Shown here: positions 1-8,063 of the stretch, piece after piece
Numbering within the stretch: position 1 is the first letter of the stretch
Layout: the number at the start of each line of letters is the position of its first letter
Virus record (IMG/VR): IMGVR_UViG_3300032006_000053
Coordinates: 1 to 30,144 of that record
Reading direction: 5' to 3' (one strand)
DNA length: 30,144 nt
Source of the DNA: a virus
The notes under the pieces: generated by a model
Seen by the model: the letters and a program-made list of their open reading frames with translations, nothing else
Databases searched by the model: none
Told to the model about the DNA's origin: nothing
Program-made: the position numbers and the translations under genes

Positions 1-1206
1 CCTGCACTCAATGGTTCTAATCTTACAAGTTTACCAGCAGGGAATCTTACAGGAACTGTTGCTGACGCAAGAATTTCTACATTGACATCATCAAAATTAT
101 CTGGTGCCTTACCTGCAATTAGTGGTGCTAATTTAACTGGTATTAACCTTACTCCAGCCTATACAAAAAGTGCTAGTGATCCTGTTATAACAACAAATCC
201 TTCTGGTGGTGTAGGAACTGTTTGGGTTAATACGACATCAGGTGAAGCCTTTGTTTGTACTGACGCAACTAGTAACGAAAATGTTTGGACTAATGTAGGA
301 TCAGGATCAGGAGATGTATTACCTTGGAGTTTTCCAGGTACAAGTCATGGTTATGTCGCAGGCGGACAACCAGCAACTACAACGATTGAAAAATATGCTT
401 TTGCGTCAAATACAACAGCTGCTAGTCATGGTGATTTGATTGGGGTTGATGGTGGAACATATTGGGCTGCAAATCATAATGGAGAAACACATGGTTTTGA
501 AGCAGGTGGTATTTGGGACAGTAGTTATACAGATAGAATAGAAAAAATTGCTTTTGCTTCAAACACAAACGCTGCAGATCATGGTGATATGTCTGTAGGA
601 AGGGCTTCACCTATAGCATCATCTACTAGTACACATGGCTACACAGCAACAGGTCGTTTGGGAAGTGGTGCTAATACGACAGTTGTTGATAAATATTCTT
701 TTGCATCTAATACAACAGCAGCATCACATGGAAGTTTTAGAGATGCAGTTAAACACTATGGTTGGTCATCTCATTCTTCTGCAACTCATGGTTTTGGGAC
801 AGGAAGTGATGCACAAGATACCCGTATAGAAAAATTTTCTTTTGCTTCAGCAGCAGAAAGTACAGATCATGCTGATTTGCTAAATGGTCGAAAAGCTCCA
901 ATCGGTTGTTCATCCTCAACAGATGGGTTTGTTTGTGGTGGTAATGAGAGCCCCACATCAAACGACATACAAAAATTTTCTTTTTCATCTGGCTCAACAG
1001 CTACAGATCATGGTGATTTAACTTATGCAAACCATGAATCATGGGGTGCATCATCAACGACTGATGGATTTACTGCTGGTGCTCGGGCAAGTTATAGTAC
1101 GAATAATTATGTGCAAAAATTTACTTATTCGTCTGGTGGCGCATCAGCAGATCATGGTGATTTGCAACAATCAAAACATAGAGGTGGAAACGGATTTCAT
1201 CAATGA
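1..1206 (+). CDS. Tail-fibre-like protein with six kelch-like repeats (5' truncated)
   Basis: The reading frame is open from base 1, so the gene begins upstream of the window and the in-frame TTG at 82 is not a credible start; 401 codons are visible. The N-terminal part carries fibre-type repeats (NLTGTVADARIS, SKLSGALPAI) and a short module with TTNPSGGVGTVWVNTTSGE. From about base 340 to the end there are six units of about 47 residues, each following HGY/HGF-xxGG ... IEKF-sFAS-N ... DHGDL. This resembles kelch-like beta-propeller blades seen in fibre proteins of marine T4-like phages. The next gene is a close paralogue with the same architecture. It is probably a virion adhesin or distal fibre subunit; the receptor is unknown. 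The fold is inferred from repeat spacing only. Confidence 0.75.
   Translation, partial: PALNGSNLTSLPAGNLTGTVADARISTLTSSKLSGALPAISGANLTGINLTPAYTKSASDPVITTNPSGGVGTVWVNTTSGEAFVCTDATSNENVWTNVGSGSGDVLPWSFPGTSHGYVAGGQPATTTIEKYAFASNTTAASHGDLIGVDGGTYWAANHNGETHGFEAGGIWDSSYTDRIEKIAFASNTNAADHGDMSVGRASPIASSTSTHGYTATGRLGSGANTTVVDKYSFASNTTAASHGSFRDAVKHYGWSSHSSATHGFGTGSDAQDTRIEKFSFASAAESTDHADLLNGRKAPIGCSSSTDGFVCGGNESPTSNDIQKFSFSSGSTATDHGDLTYANHESWGASSTTDGFTAGARASYSTNNYVQKFTYSSGGASADHGDLQQSKHRGGNGFHQ
17..120 (+). repeat. Direct repeat, copy 1 (pairs with 1623-1726)
   Basis: This segment of the first fibre gene is nearly identical to 1623-1726 of the second. Bases 17-50 match 1623-1656 exactly (34 nt) and 89-120 match 1695-1726 exactly (32 nt), with scattered third-position changes between. 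The offset is constant at 1606 bp. It encodes the NLTSLPAGNLTGTVADARIS and SKLSGALPAI modules. Confidence 0.9.
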
Positions 1207-1219
1207 TAAGGAATAATAA

Positions 1220-2797
1220 ATGCCATACATAGGTAAACATTATAAAACCATTAAAAGTGGATTGAGTCTTACTCAACAGGCCAAAGTCGTAGATACTATG
1301 ACCGGTAATGGTTCTGCTACTACACTTTCATTGTCTACTTCACCCGGTACTGTAAACAATGTAAGAATTTGGATTGATGGAGTTTTTCAAACACCCGGTA
1401 CTGAATATACTTTATCTGGTAGTACAATTACATTTACAACTGCACCTTTTAATGGTGCTGTTGTATTGGCAATTAGTGGTGCAACAATTAATATAAGTAA
1501 AACTATAGGCCATGAAAAACCTTTTAGTATTTCAAAACTTGCTAATAGTGCAGTAACAAATGATAAGATTACTGCTCTGGCATCAAGTAAACTCACAGGT
1601 ACTTTGCCTGCTATTAGTGGTGCTAATCTTACAAGTTTACCAGCAGGGAATCTTACTGGAACGGTAGCAGATGCTAGAATTTCTACTTTAACAGCATCAA
1701 AATTATCTGGTGCCTTACCTGCAATTGATGGAAGTAATCTTACTAATCTTCCTACAACTGTAGGTTTTGATACAAAAAATTCTAGTGATCCTGCTGTTAC
1801 TACTAATCCTTCTGGTGGTGTAGGTCATCTTTGGGTTAATACAACTTCAGGTGAAGTTTTTACTTGTACTGACGCAACTAGTAACGAAAATATTTGGACT
1901 AATTGGGGAGCAGGAACAGGTGATGTAGAACCTTATGTTCTTGGTGGTACACAACAGGGTTTTTGTTCTGGTGGGTATCAGTCTGGAAGTAGAATGGATG
2001 TTATAGAAAAGTACAGTTTTACAGCTGATGGAAATTCTTCCGACCACGGAGATTTGACAGCGACTCGTGATGCCCTTACGGGTACTCATTCTAAGACTCA
2101 TGGTTATGCGAATGGTGGTGAAAGTCCCAAAGTCAATGTAATTGACAAATTTGTTTTTTCTGCAAATGCAAACGCTACCGACGTAGGTGATTTAACTGTT
2201 TCAAGAAGTAAAGGTGCAGGAAATTCTTCTATATCATATGGATATGTTTCTGGTGGTGAAAACGGAGGAAATTCAAATGTTATTGATAGACATTCTTTTT
2301 CGGCAGACGGAAACGCTACCGACGTAGGTGATTTAACAGTAAGTCGGGCATATGTTTCTGGATCGTCATCATCGGATCATGGTTATAGTAATGGAGGTAC
2401 TACAGGTTCAGTAAATAATACTATTGATAAGTTTGCAACAGCAAGTGGCGGAAGTGCTAGTGACGTAGGTGATTTACAAGCTGCAACTAACACGACAGCA
2501 GGAACATCATCATCAACACATGGTTATGCTAGTGGGGGTTATACAAGTACTTATGATAATATGATTCAGAAATATACTTTTGCTTCAAATAATAATAGTA
2601 CGGATGTTGGAAATATAACAGTTAATAGAGCTAATGTAGCTGGTACTTCCTCACGAACTTTTGGATATACGCATGGTGGTTGGACAGGTTCTTATCACAA
2701 TGTAATAGACAAGCATAGTTTTAGTTCAGACGGAGACGCGACGGACGTAGGTGATTTAACAGGAACAAAATTTAATATTGCAGGTCAAAGTTTTTAG
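1220..2797 (+). CDS. Tail-fibre-like protein with six kelch-like repeats, full length
   Basis: A 525-residue fibre or adhesin protein. Residues 1-75 form a small beta-rich domain (WIDGVFQTPGTEYTLSG, as in phage fibre N-terminal domains that mount on a partner). Next comes a fibre stalk region with NDKITALASSKLTGTLPAISG and VADARISTLTASKLSGALPAI. A TTNPSGGVGHLWVNTTSGE module follows at about residues 194-212. From about base 1953 there are six repeats of 46-48 residues (GYxxGG ... VIDKxSFSADGNATDVGDLTVSR), compatible with a six-bladed kelch-like propeller. It starts at ATG 1220 after AAGGAAT, 13 nt behind the paralogous gene. The shared modules mark a tandem duplication with diverged repeats. 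Structural role is confident; receptor and exact virion position are not known. Confidence 0.75.
   Translation: MPYIGKHYKTIKSGLSLTQQAKVVDTMTGNGSATTLSLSTSPGTVNNVRIWIDGVFQTPGTEYTLSGSTITFTTAPFNGAVVLAISGATINISKTIGHEKPFSISKLANSAVTNDKITALASSKLTGTLPAISGANLTSLPAGNLTGTVADARISTLTASKLSGALPAIDGSNLTNLPTTVGFDTKNSSDPAVTTNPSGGVGHLWVNTTSGEVFTCTDATSNENIWTNWGAGTGDVEPYVLGGTQQGFCSGGYQSGSRMDVIEKYSFTADGNSSDHGDLTATRDALTGTHSKTHGYANGGESPKVNVIDKFVFSANANATDVGDLTVSRSKGAGNSSISYGYVSGGENGGNSNVIDRHSFSADGNATDVGDLTVSRAYVSGSSSSDHGYSNGGTTGSVNNTIDKFATASGGSASDVGDLQAATNTTAGTSSSTHGYASGGYTSTYDNMIQKYTFASNNNSTDVGNITVNRANVAGTSSRTFGYTHGGWTGSYHNVIDKHSFSSDGDATDVGDLTGTKFNIAGQSF
1623..1726 (+). repeat. Direct repeat, copy 2 (pairs with 17-120)
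   Basis: Second copy of the stalk-module repeat described at 17-120, in the same reading frame of the paralogous fibre gene. The exact blocks of 34 and 32 nt are long enough to serve as a homologous recombination substrate. Confidence 0.9.
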
Positions 2798-2830
2798 AGA
2801 AGGCATAGCGGGTCAACAATTTTAATCACT

Positions 2831-2838
2831 TATAAATA
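2831..2838 (+). promoter_or_regulatory. Late promoter (TATAAATA) immediately upstream of a fibre gene
   Basis: An exact match to the T4-family late promoter -10 octamer, in the short gap between two fibre genes and followed by AATACAAATG. It matches the gp19 promoter at 15164 almost base for base. The start codon at 2846 lies only 7 nt beyond the octamer, so transcription from it would begin 0-2 nt before the ATG. Confidence 0.6.
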
Positions 2839-2845
2839 AATACAA

Positions 2846-3991
2846 ATGGCAAACGTAATCAAATTAAAAAGAAGTGAAACAGCTTCAGCTGTACCTGGGA
2901 CTAGTGATATAGCTGTTGGTGAAGTTTGCATGAATATTGCAGATCAAAAAATATATACCAGAAAATCAGATGATTCAATTATCACAATTGCAAGTCATGC
3001 GTCTGGTGGGTCTACACCTTTAGATGGTTCTGTAACTACAAACAAACTAGCTGATGGTGCAGTAACAACAGTTAAATTAGCGGGTGATGCCGTTGATGGA
3101 ACTAAACTCGCAGACAACGCCTGTAATAGTGAGCATTATACAAATGGTTCAGTAGATGATGCTCATATTAGTGGAATGGCCGCAAGTAAATTAACGGGAA
3201 CTATAACTCCTTCTGATAATACTGTTACTGGAGCAAAGATCGCACTTGGAAGTGATGCTGCTGGTGACGTTATGTATTATGACGGAACTAATTATGTTAG
3301 ACTTGCAAAAGGATCTAACGGAGAAGTATTAACACTTGCAAGTGGAGTACCAAGTTGGGCTGCTGATTCTACTAATGTTGGTGCTACATCGGTTGGTGGT
3401 GATGTTACTGGTACAGTTGCAAATATTCAGATTGCTTCTGGTGCAGTAGGTACTACGGAATTGGCTGCTGACGCAGTTGATGGAACTAAAATAGCAGATG
3501 ACGCAATCAATTCGGAGCATCTTGTAAATGGTTCCGTTGATGATGCGCATATTAGTGGAATGGCGGCAAGTAAATTATCAGGAACTATAACTCCTTCTGA
3601 TAATACTGTTACTGGTGCTAAGATAGCACTTGGTTCTGACGCAGCAGGTGATGTCATGTATTATAATGGAACTGATTATGTTAGACTTGCAAAAGGAACT
3701 GCTGGTCAAGTTCTTACAATAAACTCTGGTGCAACAGCACCTGAATGGGCTGCTGATTCTACTAATGTTGGTGCTACATCGGTTGGTGGTGATTTATCTG
3801 GTACTGTTAGTAATGCACAAGTAGTTGCCAATGCAGTTGGTATTACAGAATTAAATGTTTCTGACGGATCAAACGGACAAGTATTGAAAACAAATGGTAG
3901 TGGTACTTTAAGTTTTACAACAATAACACCCGGAGTATCAGAGGCCACAGCAACTGCAAAATCAGTTACAATGGCAATCGCCTTAGGATAA
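2846..3991 (+). CDS. Tail fibre protein with internal tandem duplication
   Basis: A 381-residue fibre protein. The N-terminus (MANVIKLKRSETASAVP ... GEVCMNIADQKIYTRKSDDSI) is the conserved virion-attachment module of many marine phage fibres, which supports the ATG at 2846 although no Shine-Dalgarno sequence precedes it. Residues from about 70 to 325 consist of two near-identical units of roughly 128-130 residues (NGSVDDAHISGMAASKL, TITPSDNTVTGAKIALGSD, DVMYY-G-YVRLAKG, WAADSTNVGATSVGGD). The C-terminus ends with SEATATAKSVTMAIALG, a short tail that could be a trimer foldon or a mount for the next subunit. It lacks the kelch-like repeats of its two upstream neighbours. It is probably a trimeric shaft segment; the exact role is inferred. 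Confidence 0.75.
   Translation: MANVIKLKRSETASAVPGTSDIAVGEVCMNIADQKIYTRKSDDSIITIASHASGGSTPLDGSVTTNKLADGAVTTVKLAGDAVDGTKLADNACNSEHYTNGSVDDAHISGMAASKLTGTITPSDNTVTGAKIALGSDAAGDVMYYDGTNYVRLAKGSNGEVLTLASGVPSWAADSTNVGATSVGGDVTGTVANIQIASGAVGTTELAADAVDGTKIADDAINSEHLVNGSVDDAHISGMAASKLSGTITPSDNTVTGAKIALGSDAAGDVMYYNGTDYVRLAKGTAGQVLTINSGATAPEWAADSTNVGATSVGGDLSGTVSNAQVVANAVGITELNVSDGSNGQVLKTNGSGTLSFTTITPGVSEATATAKSVTMAIALG
3050..3820 (+). repeat. Two-unit in-frame tandem duplication inside fibre gene
   Basis: Two consecutive units, about 3050-3430 and 3434-3820, are highly similar. The offset is 384 bp at first and becomes 390 bp after a 6-nt indel. The longest perfect block I found is 3356-3403 against 3746-3793 (48 nt). 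Third-position differences elsewhere show the copies have begun to drift. Confidence 0.85.
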
Positions 3992-4009
3992 AAAGGAGAA
4001 AGAAAAAAA

Positions 4010-4513
4010 ATGAGTATAACACAAATCACAAGTACTGTTATTGCCGATGACGCAGTAACAGCAGCAAAGATACCAAATGATGCAGTAACATCTGCCAAGA
4101 TAGCACCAGTTGATGCCACTCCCGATACAGACCATACTGCGAATGGCCCACAAACCAATACACTTAATTCTGGATATAGTTCCACAATCATGGATTTAGT
4201 TTACCTTGGTAGTTCTTCCAAATGGTTAGAGGCTGATGCAGATGCTACAGGTACTTCAATTAATTTATTAGGAATTGCATTAGAAGCAAAGACCGATACA
4301 CAAGCTATGAATGTCGCACTTGCTGGTAGTTTTGTTAGAGATGATACTTGGAGTTGGACACCCGGCGTTCCTTTATATGTAAGTGGAACACTCGGAGCAA
4401 TTACAGCAACTAAGCCTTCTGGATCGGGTGATGTTGTTAGAACTGTCGGTTATGCTGTGACTGCTGATGTAATATTTTTTAATCCTTCAAGTGATTATGT
4501 CACTTTAGCATAA
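4010..4513 (+). CDS. Phage structural protein with DUF2190-like C-terminal part
   Basis: A 167-residue protein. The N-terminus has the pseudo-repeat AVTAAKIPNDAVTSAKI, a fibre-stalk motif shared with neighbouring fibre genes. From about residue 60 to the end the sequence (LGIALEAK, VPLYVSG-LGAITATKPSGSGDVVRTVGYA ... IFFNPSSDYVTL) resembles small beta-barrel phage structural domains found in fibre and capsid-decoration proteins (DUF2190-like). The start is ATG 4010 after a strong AAAGGAG. The gap to the upstream fibre gene is 18 nt, so the two are co-transcribed. It is likely a small fibre-tip or fibre-associated protein. The domain assignment is by eye. Confidence 0.55.
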   Translation: MSITQITSTVIADDAVTAAKIPNDAVTSAKIAPVDATPDTDHTANGPQTNTLNSGYSSTIMDLVYLGSSSKWLEADADATGTSINLLGIALEAKTDTQAMNVALAGSFVRDDTWSWTPGVPLYVSGTLGAITATKPSGSGDVVRTVGYAVTADVIFFNPSSDYVTLA

Positions 4514-4522
4514 GGATATTTT

Positions 4523-5827
4523 ATGCCAAACATAGCAACAATCAATGGAATAGATGAAGATGATATAGCAACACATAATGGTACTACTGCTTCAACTATA
4601 TTATCAAAAAACGCTGACACATGGGAGCATTTAACTACTTTTAGTGGTGGTAATCAAAGTGCTACTGATTTAAAAACATTCTTTGATACTAATTTCATAA
4701 ATTCATTTGCAGTTAATTCTCCAACCGCGGGTGGTACTTTAACTCTTAATGGACAAAATTGCGGATCTTATGATTATGTTTTGAAACGCTCTGATATTAC
4801 TTTATCATCTGTAACTTCTTCTGAATGGTTTACAACTACAAAAGATACTCGTTCTGCAATTATTGGAGTCGTAGGTAATTTGACACTTAATGCAGGTGTG
4901 TTTTTAAGACCACCTGATCGTAAATTATTTATGGCAATTTATGTTGATGGTAATTTAACAGTTAATGGAAATATTAGTATGTCAGCGAGAGGTGCTAATC
5001 ATAGTGGAAGTGGTACTTCTGGTGGAGCAACAACAGCGGTAGCAATTCGTTTAGCAACTGGAACATTTGGAAGTGTATCAAATCCAGAAGTACCTGCAGC
5101 AGGTAGTGCTGGTGCTGCTGGTTCTGTTTTAAGTAGTGGGACTGATAACAATGCTTCGGCCCCGAATGGAGCCTCTGCAGCTACTGGTGGTGGAACAGGT
5201 GGTGGAGGCATGGGTGGAGGTGGATGGCTCGGAGGATCATCTGGAAATGCTACATTAGGTTCTGGTGCAACTGGTACTTGTTTTAGTTCTGGACCCGGAG
5301 GTGGAGGTATGTATAATAATAATGGAGGAAATCAAACTGCTGGTTCTGGTGGTGCAAATGGTGGAGCTGGTGGTGATAGTTGGATAAATGCAAGTGGTTT
5401 TGGTGGACCCGGTGCTGGTAATCCAGCAGGTTTTTATGCAGGTACTGGAGCATGGGGAAATGTGCCATCCACATCAACTTCTTGGAAATCATATCGTGAT
5501 GCTGGTACGCAAGTTCATTCTTCTCAGCCACACACTTCAGTTGTGATCGGAAAATCAGCAATGGAAGGTTATGCTAATGGTACTGCCGGAACTGTCGTAG
5601 TTTATGTTACTGGAACATTGAGTGGTTCTGGTAATATTGATTCTTCTGGTTTAGATGGAGGTTCTGATGGTGGAGGAGGTTCGGGTGGTGGTTCAATAAC
5701 AGTATTCTATAATACAGATTCAAGTTCTATTACACCAAGAGCACCGGGACAAAGAGGAAATGCTTATAATGCGTGGAATGGTGGTTTGGGTGGAACAGGA
5801 ACAGCAAGAAAACTTAGTGGATTATAA
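4523..5827 (+). CDS. Polyglycine-rich probable tail-tip adhesin
   Basis: A 434-residue protein. Residues 1-100 are an ordinary beta-type domain (virion attachment?). Residues 100-155 contain short repeats LTLNAGV and LTVNGNISM that look like beta-helix rungs. Residues 155-305 and 370-425 are extremely glycine rich (TGGGTGGGGMGGGGWLGG, GPGGGGMYNNNGG, GGSDGGGGSGGGS), interrupted by short beta segments (GTVVVYVTGTL, SITVFY). Glycine-rich motifs stacked as polyglycine II helices form the receptor-binding tip of T-even gp38-type adhesins; the composition here suggests an analogous design but I see no direct homology to gp38. No signal peptide or membrane segment. The stop overlaps the next start (TAATG), indicating translational coupling. 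Confidence 0.6.
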   Translation: MPNIATINGIDEDDIATHNGTTASTILSKNADTWEHLTTFSGGNQSATDLKTFFDTNFINSFAVNSPTAGGTLTLNGQNCGSYDYVLKRSDITLSSVTSSEWFTTTKDTRSAIIGVVGNLTLNAGVFLRPPDRKLFMAIYVDGNLTVNGNISMSARGANHSGSGTSGGATTAVAIRLATGTFGSVSNPEVPAAGSAGAAGSVLSSGTDNNASAPNGASAATGGGTGGGGMGGGGWLGGSSGNATLGSGATGTCFSSGPGGGGMYNNNGGNQTAGSGGANGGAGGDSWINASGFGGPGAGNPAGFYAGTGAWGNVPSTSTSWKSYRDAGTQVHSSQPHTSVVIGKSAMEGYANGTAGTVVVYVTGTLSGSGNIDSSGLDGGSDGGGGSGGGSITVFYNTDSSSITPRAPGQRGNAYNAWNGGLGGTGTARKLSGL

Positions 5828-6150
5828 TGAGATATTTATTTCATAACATATATGGAGATGCACAATCTCTTTTAGATACTTTACCATCGGATGTTGAAGC
5901 TATTCCGTTTGGTTGGGATGAAGAAACTGAAACCGTACGAAATAACAAAATAGCCGAATTAAATAATGTTGTAATTGGTGAATTACCTAGTTTAGTGTTT
6001 TGGAGAGAGGCATGGGATTCTTCTTTTGAGATTGATGGAGAAACAACTACTGTAAATAATCCTGCGTGTTGGTGGCCAGTTAATTTTTCTGAACTTGAAG
6101 GCGACTGGACATGGGCAAAGATGGATAAATATATTAAAGATAATACTTAA
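5827..6150 (+). CDS. Unknown 107-aa protein coupled to the adhesin gene
   Basis: I do not recognise this family. It is acidic and rich in Trp (FWREAWDSSF, CWWPVNFSELEGDWTWAKMDKYI), soluble, with no signal peptide or membrane segment. Its ATG overlaps the stop codon of the glycine-rich adhesin by one base (TAATG), so it is translated by re-initiation and probably acts with that protein. By position it could be a fibre-tip assembly chaperone or an additional fibre component; T4-like phages often place a small chaperone next to the adhesin. This is inference from context only. Confidence 0.6.
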   Translation: MRYLFHNIYGDAQSLLDTLPSDVEAIPFGWDEETETVRNNKIAELNNVVIGELPSLVFWREAWDSSFEIDGETTTVNNPACWWPVNFSELEGDWTWAKMDKYIKDNT

Positions 6151-6161
6151 AGGAATAATGA

Positions 6162-6503
6162 ATGGCTTCAGTAAAATGGAATTTAGATGTTAATGCAGGT
6201 CAAGATTGGATGGCCGACATTAATCTTTTAGATACAAGTGGTGCAAACAGAAATGTTACAGGACATACGTTTGCATCAAAAATAAAAAGACATTACAAAT
6301 CTGTTAATGTCAAAGAATCTGTTACTGCATCAGTACAAAATGCCGCTGGTGGTAATATTCGTTTATCTTTATCTAATACACAAACAACGAATTTAAAAGA
6401 TGGAATATATCTTTATGATGTTGAAATGACTAATACATCTACTGGTGCAAAAGAAAGAGTAATAGAAGGAAAGATAACAGTTAGACCGGAGGTAACAACC
6501 TAA
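6162..6503 (+). CDS. Small fibre/baseplate-associated beta protein
   Basis: A 113-residue protein that looks like an immunoglobulin-like or BppU-N-like beta domain: WNLDVNAGQDWMADINLLD near the N-terminus, then alternating beta segments ending in LKDGIYLYDVEMTNTSTG and GKITVRPEVTT. Small domains of this kind in Gram-positive and marine phages attach receptor-binding proteins to the baseplate. It starts 12 nt after the previous gene, preceded by AAAGGAAT, and its stop overlaps the next ATG (TAATG). The family assignment is tentative; a structural role is likely from its location between fibre genes. Confidence 0.55.
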   Translation: MASVKWNLDVNAGQDWMADINLLDTSGANRNVTGHTFASKIKRHYKSVNVKESVTASVQNAAGGNIRLSLSNTQTTNLKDGIYLYDVEMTNTSTGAKERVIEGKITVRPEVTT

Positions 6504-6739
6504 TGCCTATACTAATAAATTCAAATAATGGTAATGCTACTTTTTCACCAACTCCTAGTAGTGGTGTAGTAGCAGGGTTTCAAGGAACAAACACAGAACA
6601 TCCACCTTTAGTAGATTTATCTGATGTTAATAAGGCAGGATTAAATGATAATGATGTTTTAGTTTATGACCAAGATTCAGGCAAATTTGTTGCTATGGAT
6701 ATTACAACCGTAAATGATAATGACGGCGGAGAATTTTAA
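6503..6739 (+). CDS. Unknown 78-aa protein, fibre-region
   Basis: A short acidic protein translationally coupled to the preceding gene by a TAATG overlap. It contains HPPLVDLSDVNKAGLNDNDVLVYDQDSGKFVAMD, which matches the recurrent phage-fibre phrase in which a value is declared and then tested (compare LSDVN-GL-DG-VLVYD in other fibre proteins). This suggests a fragment of a fibre shaft module expressed as a separate polypeptide. No catalytic motif, signal peptide or membrane segment. The function is not known; a minor virion component is the best guess. Confidence 0.55.
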   Translation: MPILINSNNGNATFSPTPSSGVVAGFQGTNTEHPPLVDLSDVNKAGLNDNDVLVYDQDSGKFVAMDITTVNDNDGGEF

Positions 6740-6765
6740 CTAAAAGATTATAAAAGGAATAAAAC

Positions 6766-7983
6766 ATGGCTAGCACAATACAAATAAAAAGATCAACGGG
6801 GACTTCCGCACCATCATCATTGGCAAAAGGTGAAATGGGCTGGGCCGATCATGGTAGTGGTGGCGCTGCTGGTAATCTATATATTGGAGATATGACTCCT
6901 GCCGGTGCTGTAGTTCGTAAAATTGGTGGAACACTTAATTCAACTTTTGTAAGTGACATTTTAAATAATACTTCATTAACAGGCACACCTGTAGCACCAA
7001 CACAAAGTGCTAATAATAATTCAACAAGAGTTGCAACGACAGCATATGTTGATAATCAAGTAAATGCCCATGTTGATACTCTTGCAGAAGCAAGTGATAC
7101 AAATATTGCATCATTGGGTGCAGGTCATGTATTAATTTGGGATGGTACTGATTCATTTGATAATAAATTTCTTTCTGGTGATGTTACTATGACTGCTGGT
7201 GGTGTAGTTTCAGTTAATAGTGTACAAAATAATTCAGTAACAATGGGAACTGATACAACTGGTGCATATATTTCAACTATCGTAGGTACTACAAATGAGA
7301 TTGAAGTTTCAGGTAGTGGTGCAGAGACAGCACAGGTAACGATTGGTTTACCAGATAATGTAACGATTGCAGGAAATTTAACAGTATCAGGAACAACGAC
7401 AACAGTTAATTCAACAACAGTTTCAATTGCAGATCCTGTTTTTGTTCTAGGACAAAATGCTTCTGATGATAATAAAGATCGTGGTATTGAATTTAAATAT
7501 AATGATGGTGTCGCAAGAGTTGGTTTTTTTGGAATGGATGATACCGATTCAAAATTTAAATATCTTACTGCCGCAACAAATAATACGGAAGTTTTTTCTG
7601 GTACATTAGGCAACGCAGCATTTGGTACTATTGATGGGACATTAACAACTGCATCCCAAACTAATATTACAGGTGTTGGAACAATTTCAACTGGTAACTG
7701 GAACGCAACTAGAATTTCAAGTACCTATGGTGGTTTGGGTATTGATACTTCTGGTTCAACTGGTGTTGCTTCTGTATCTTCTGGAACATGGAGTATTCAA
7801 GCACATTTACCAGTTTCTTTAGGTGGTACTGGAATAACATCCGTAACTGCACAGGGTCTTTTAGTTGGTGCTGGTACAAATGATCTGACTACTTTAACAA
7901 TAGGTACTGCAGGACAATTTTTGAAAGTTTCTTCGGGTGGAGCACCTGCATGGGAAGATGCAATTGATGGTGGTACATTTTAA
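6766..7983 (+). CDS. Tail fibre protein with ATTAYVD motif
   Basis: A 405-residue fibre protein. The N-terminal module (MASTIQIKRSTGTSAPSSL ... GEMGWAD ... NLYIGD) is a paralogue of the attachment module in the fibre encoded at 2846. Residues 75-95 contain TGTPVAPTQ and STRVATTAYVD, the hallmark of the Phage_fiber_2 repeat. The middle holds LSGDVTMTAGGVVSVNSV and VTIAGNLTVSGTTTTVNSTTV (triple beta-helix style), then a DPVFVLGQNASDDNKDRGIEFKY module known from marine phage fibres. The C-terminus has LPVSLGGTGITSVTAQGLLVGAG and ends WEDAIDGGTF. AAAAGGAAT precedes the ATG. It is the last gene before a strong terminator at 8028, so it closes the adhesion unit. Confidence 0.75.
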   Translation: MASTIQIKRSTGTSAPSSLAKGEMGWADHGSGGAAGNLYIGDMTPAGAVVRKIGGTLNSTFVSDILNNTSLTGTPVAPTQSANNNSTRVATTAYVDNQVNAHVDTLAEASDTNIASLGAGHVLIWDGTDSFDNKFLSGDVTMTAGGVVSVNSVQNNSVTMGTDTTGAYISTIVGTTNEIEVSGSGAETAQVTIGLPDNVTIAGNLTVSGTTTTVNSTTVSIADPVFVLGQNASDDNKDRGIEFKYNDGVARVGFFGMDDTDSKFKYLTAATNNTEVFSGTLGNAAFGTIDGTLTTASQTNITGVGTISTGNWNATRISSTYGGLGIDTSGSTGVASVSSGTWSIQAHLPVSLGGTGITSVTAQGLLVGAGTNDLTTLTIGTAGQFLKVSSGGAPAWEDAIDGGTF

Positions 7984-8027
7984 TTTCATTTTTATTATTA
8001 ATACAATAAGAACGACTTAACACACTC

Positions 8028-8057
8028 GGGGATGGGGAAAACCCCATCCTCTTTTTT
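8028..8057 (+). terminator. Rho-independent terminator after the fibre cluster
   Basis: A 10-bp, G-C rich stem (8028-8037 with 8042-8051, one G-T wobble at the base) with an AAAA loop, followed directly by six T residues (8052-8057). It sits 44 nt after the last fibre stop codon. Confidence 0.92.
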
Positions 8058-8063
8058 CATAGT

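Noticed and set aside
82-84. TTG as start of the first fibre gene
   Set aside because: The frame is open and in repeat-coding sequence from base 1, collinear with the paralogue at 1623; the gene starts before the window.
7125-7613. 162-codon minus-strand frame
   Set aside because: Lies wholly within a clear fibre gene, has no family features, RBS or promoter; same for 3706-4191 and other antisense frames in the Thr/Gly-rich fibre genes.
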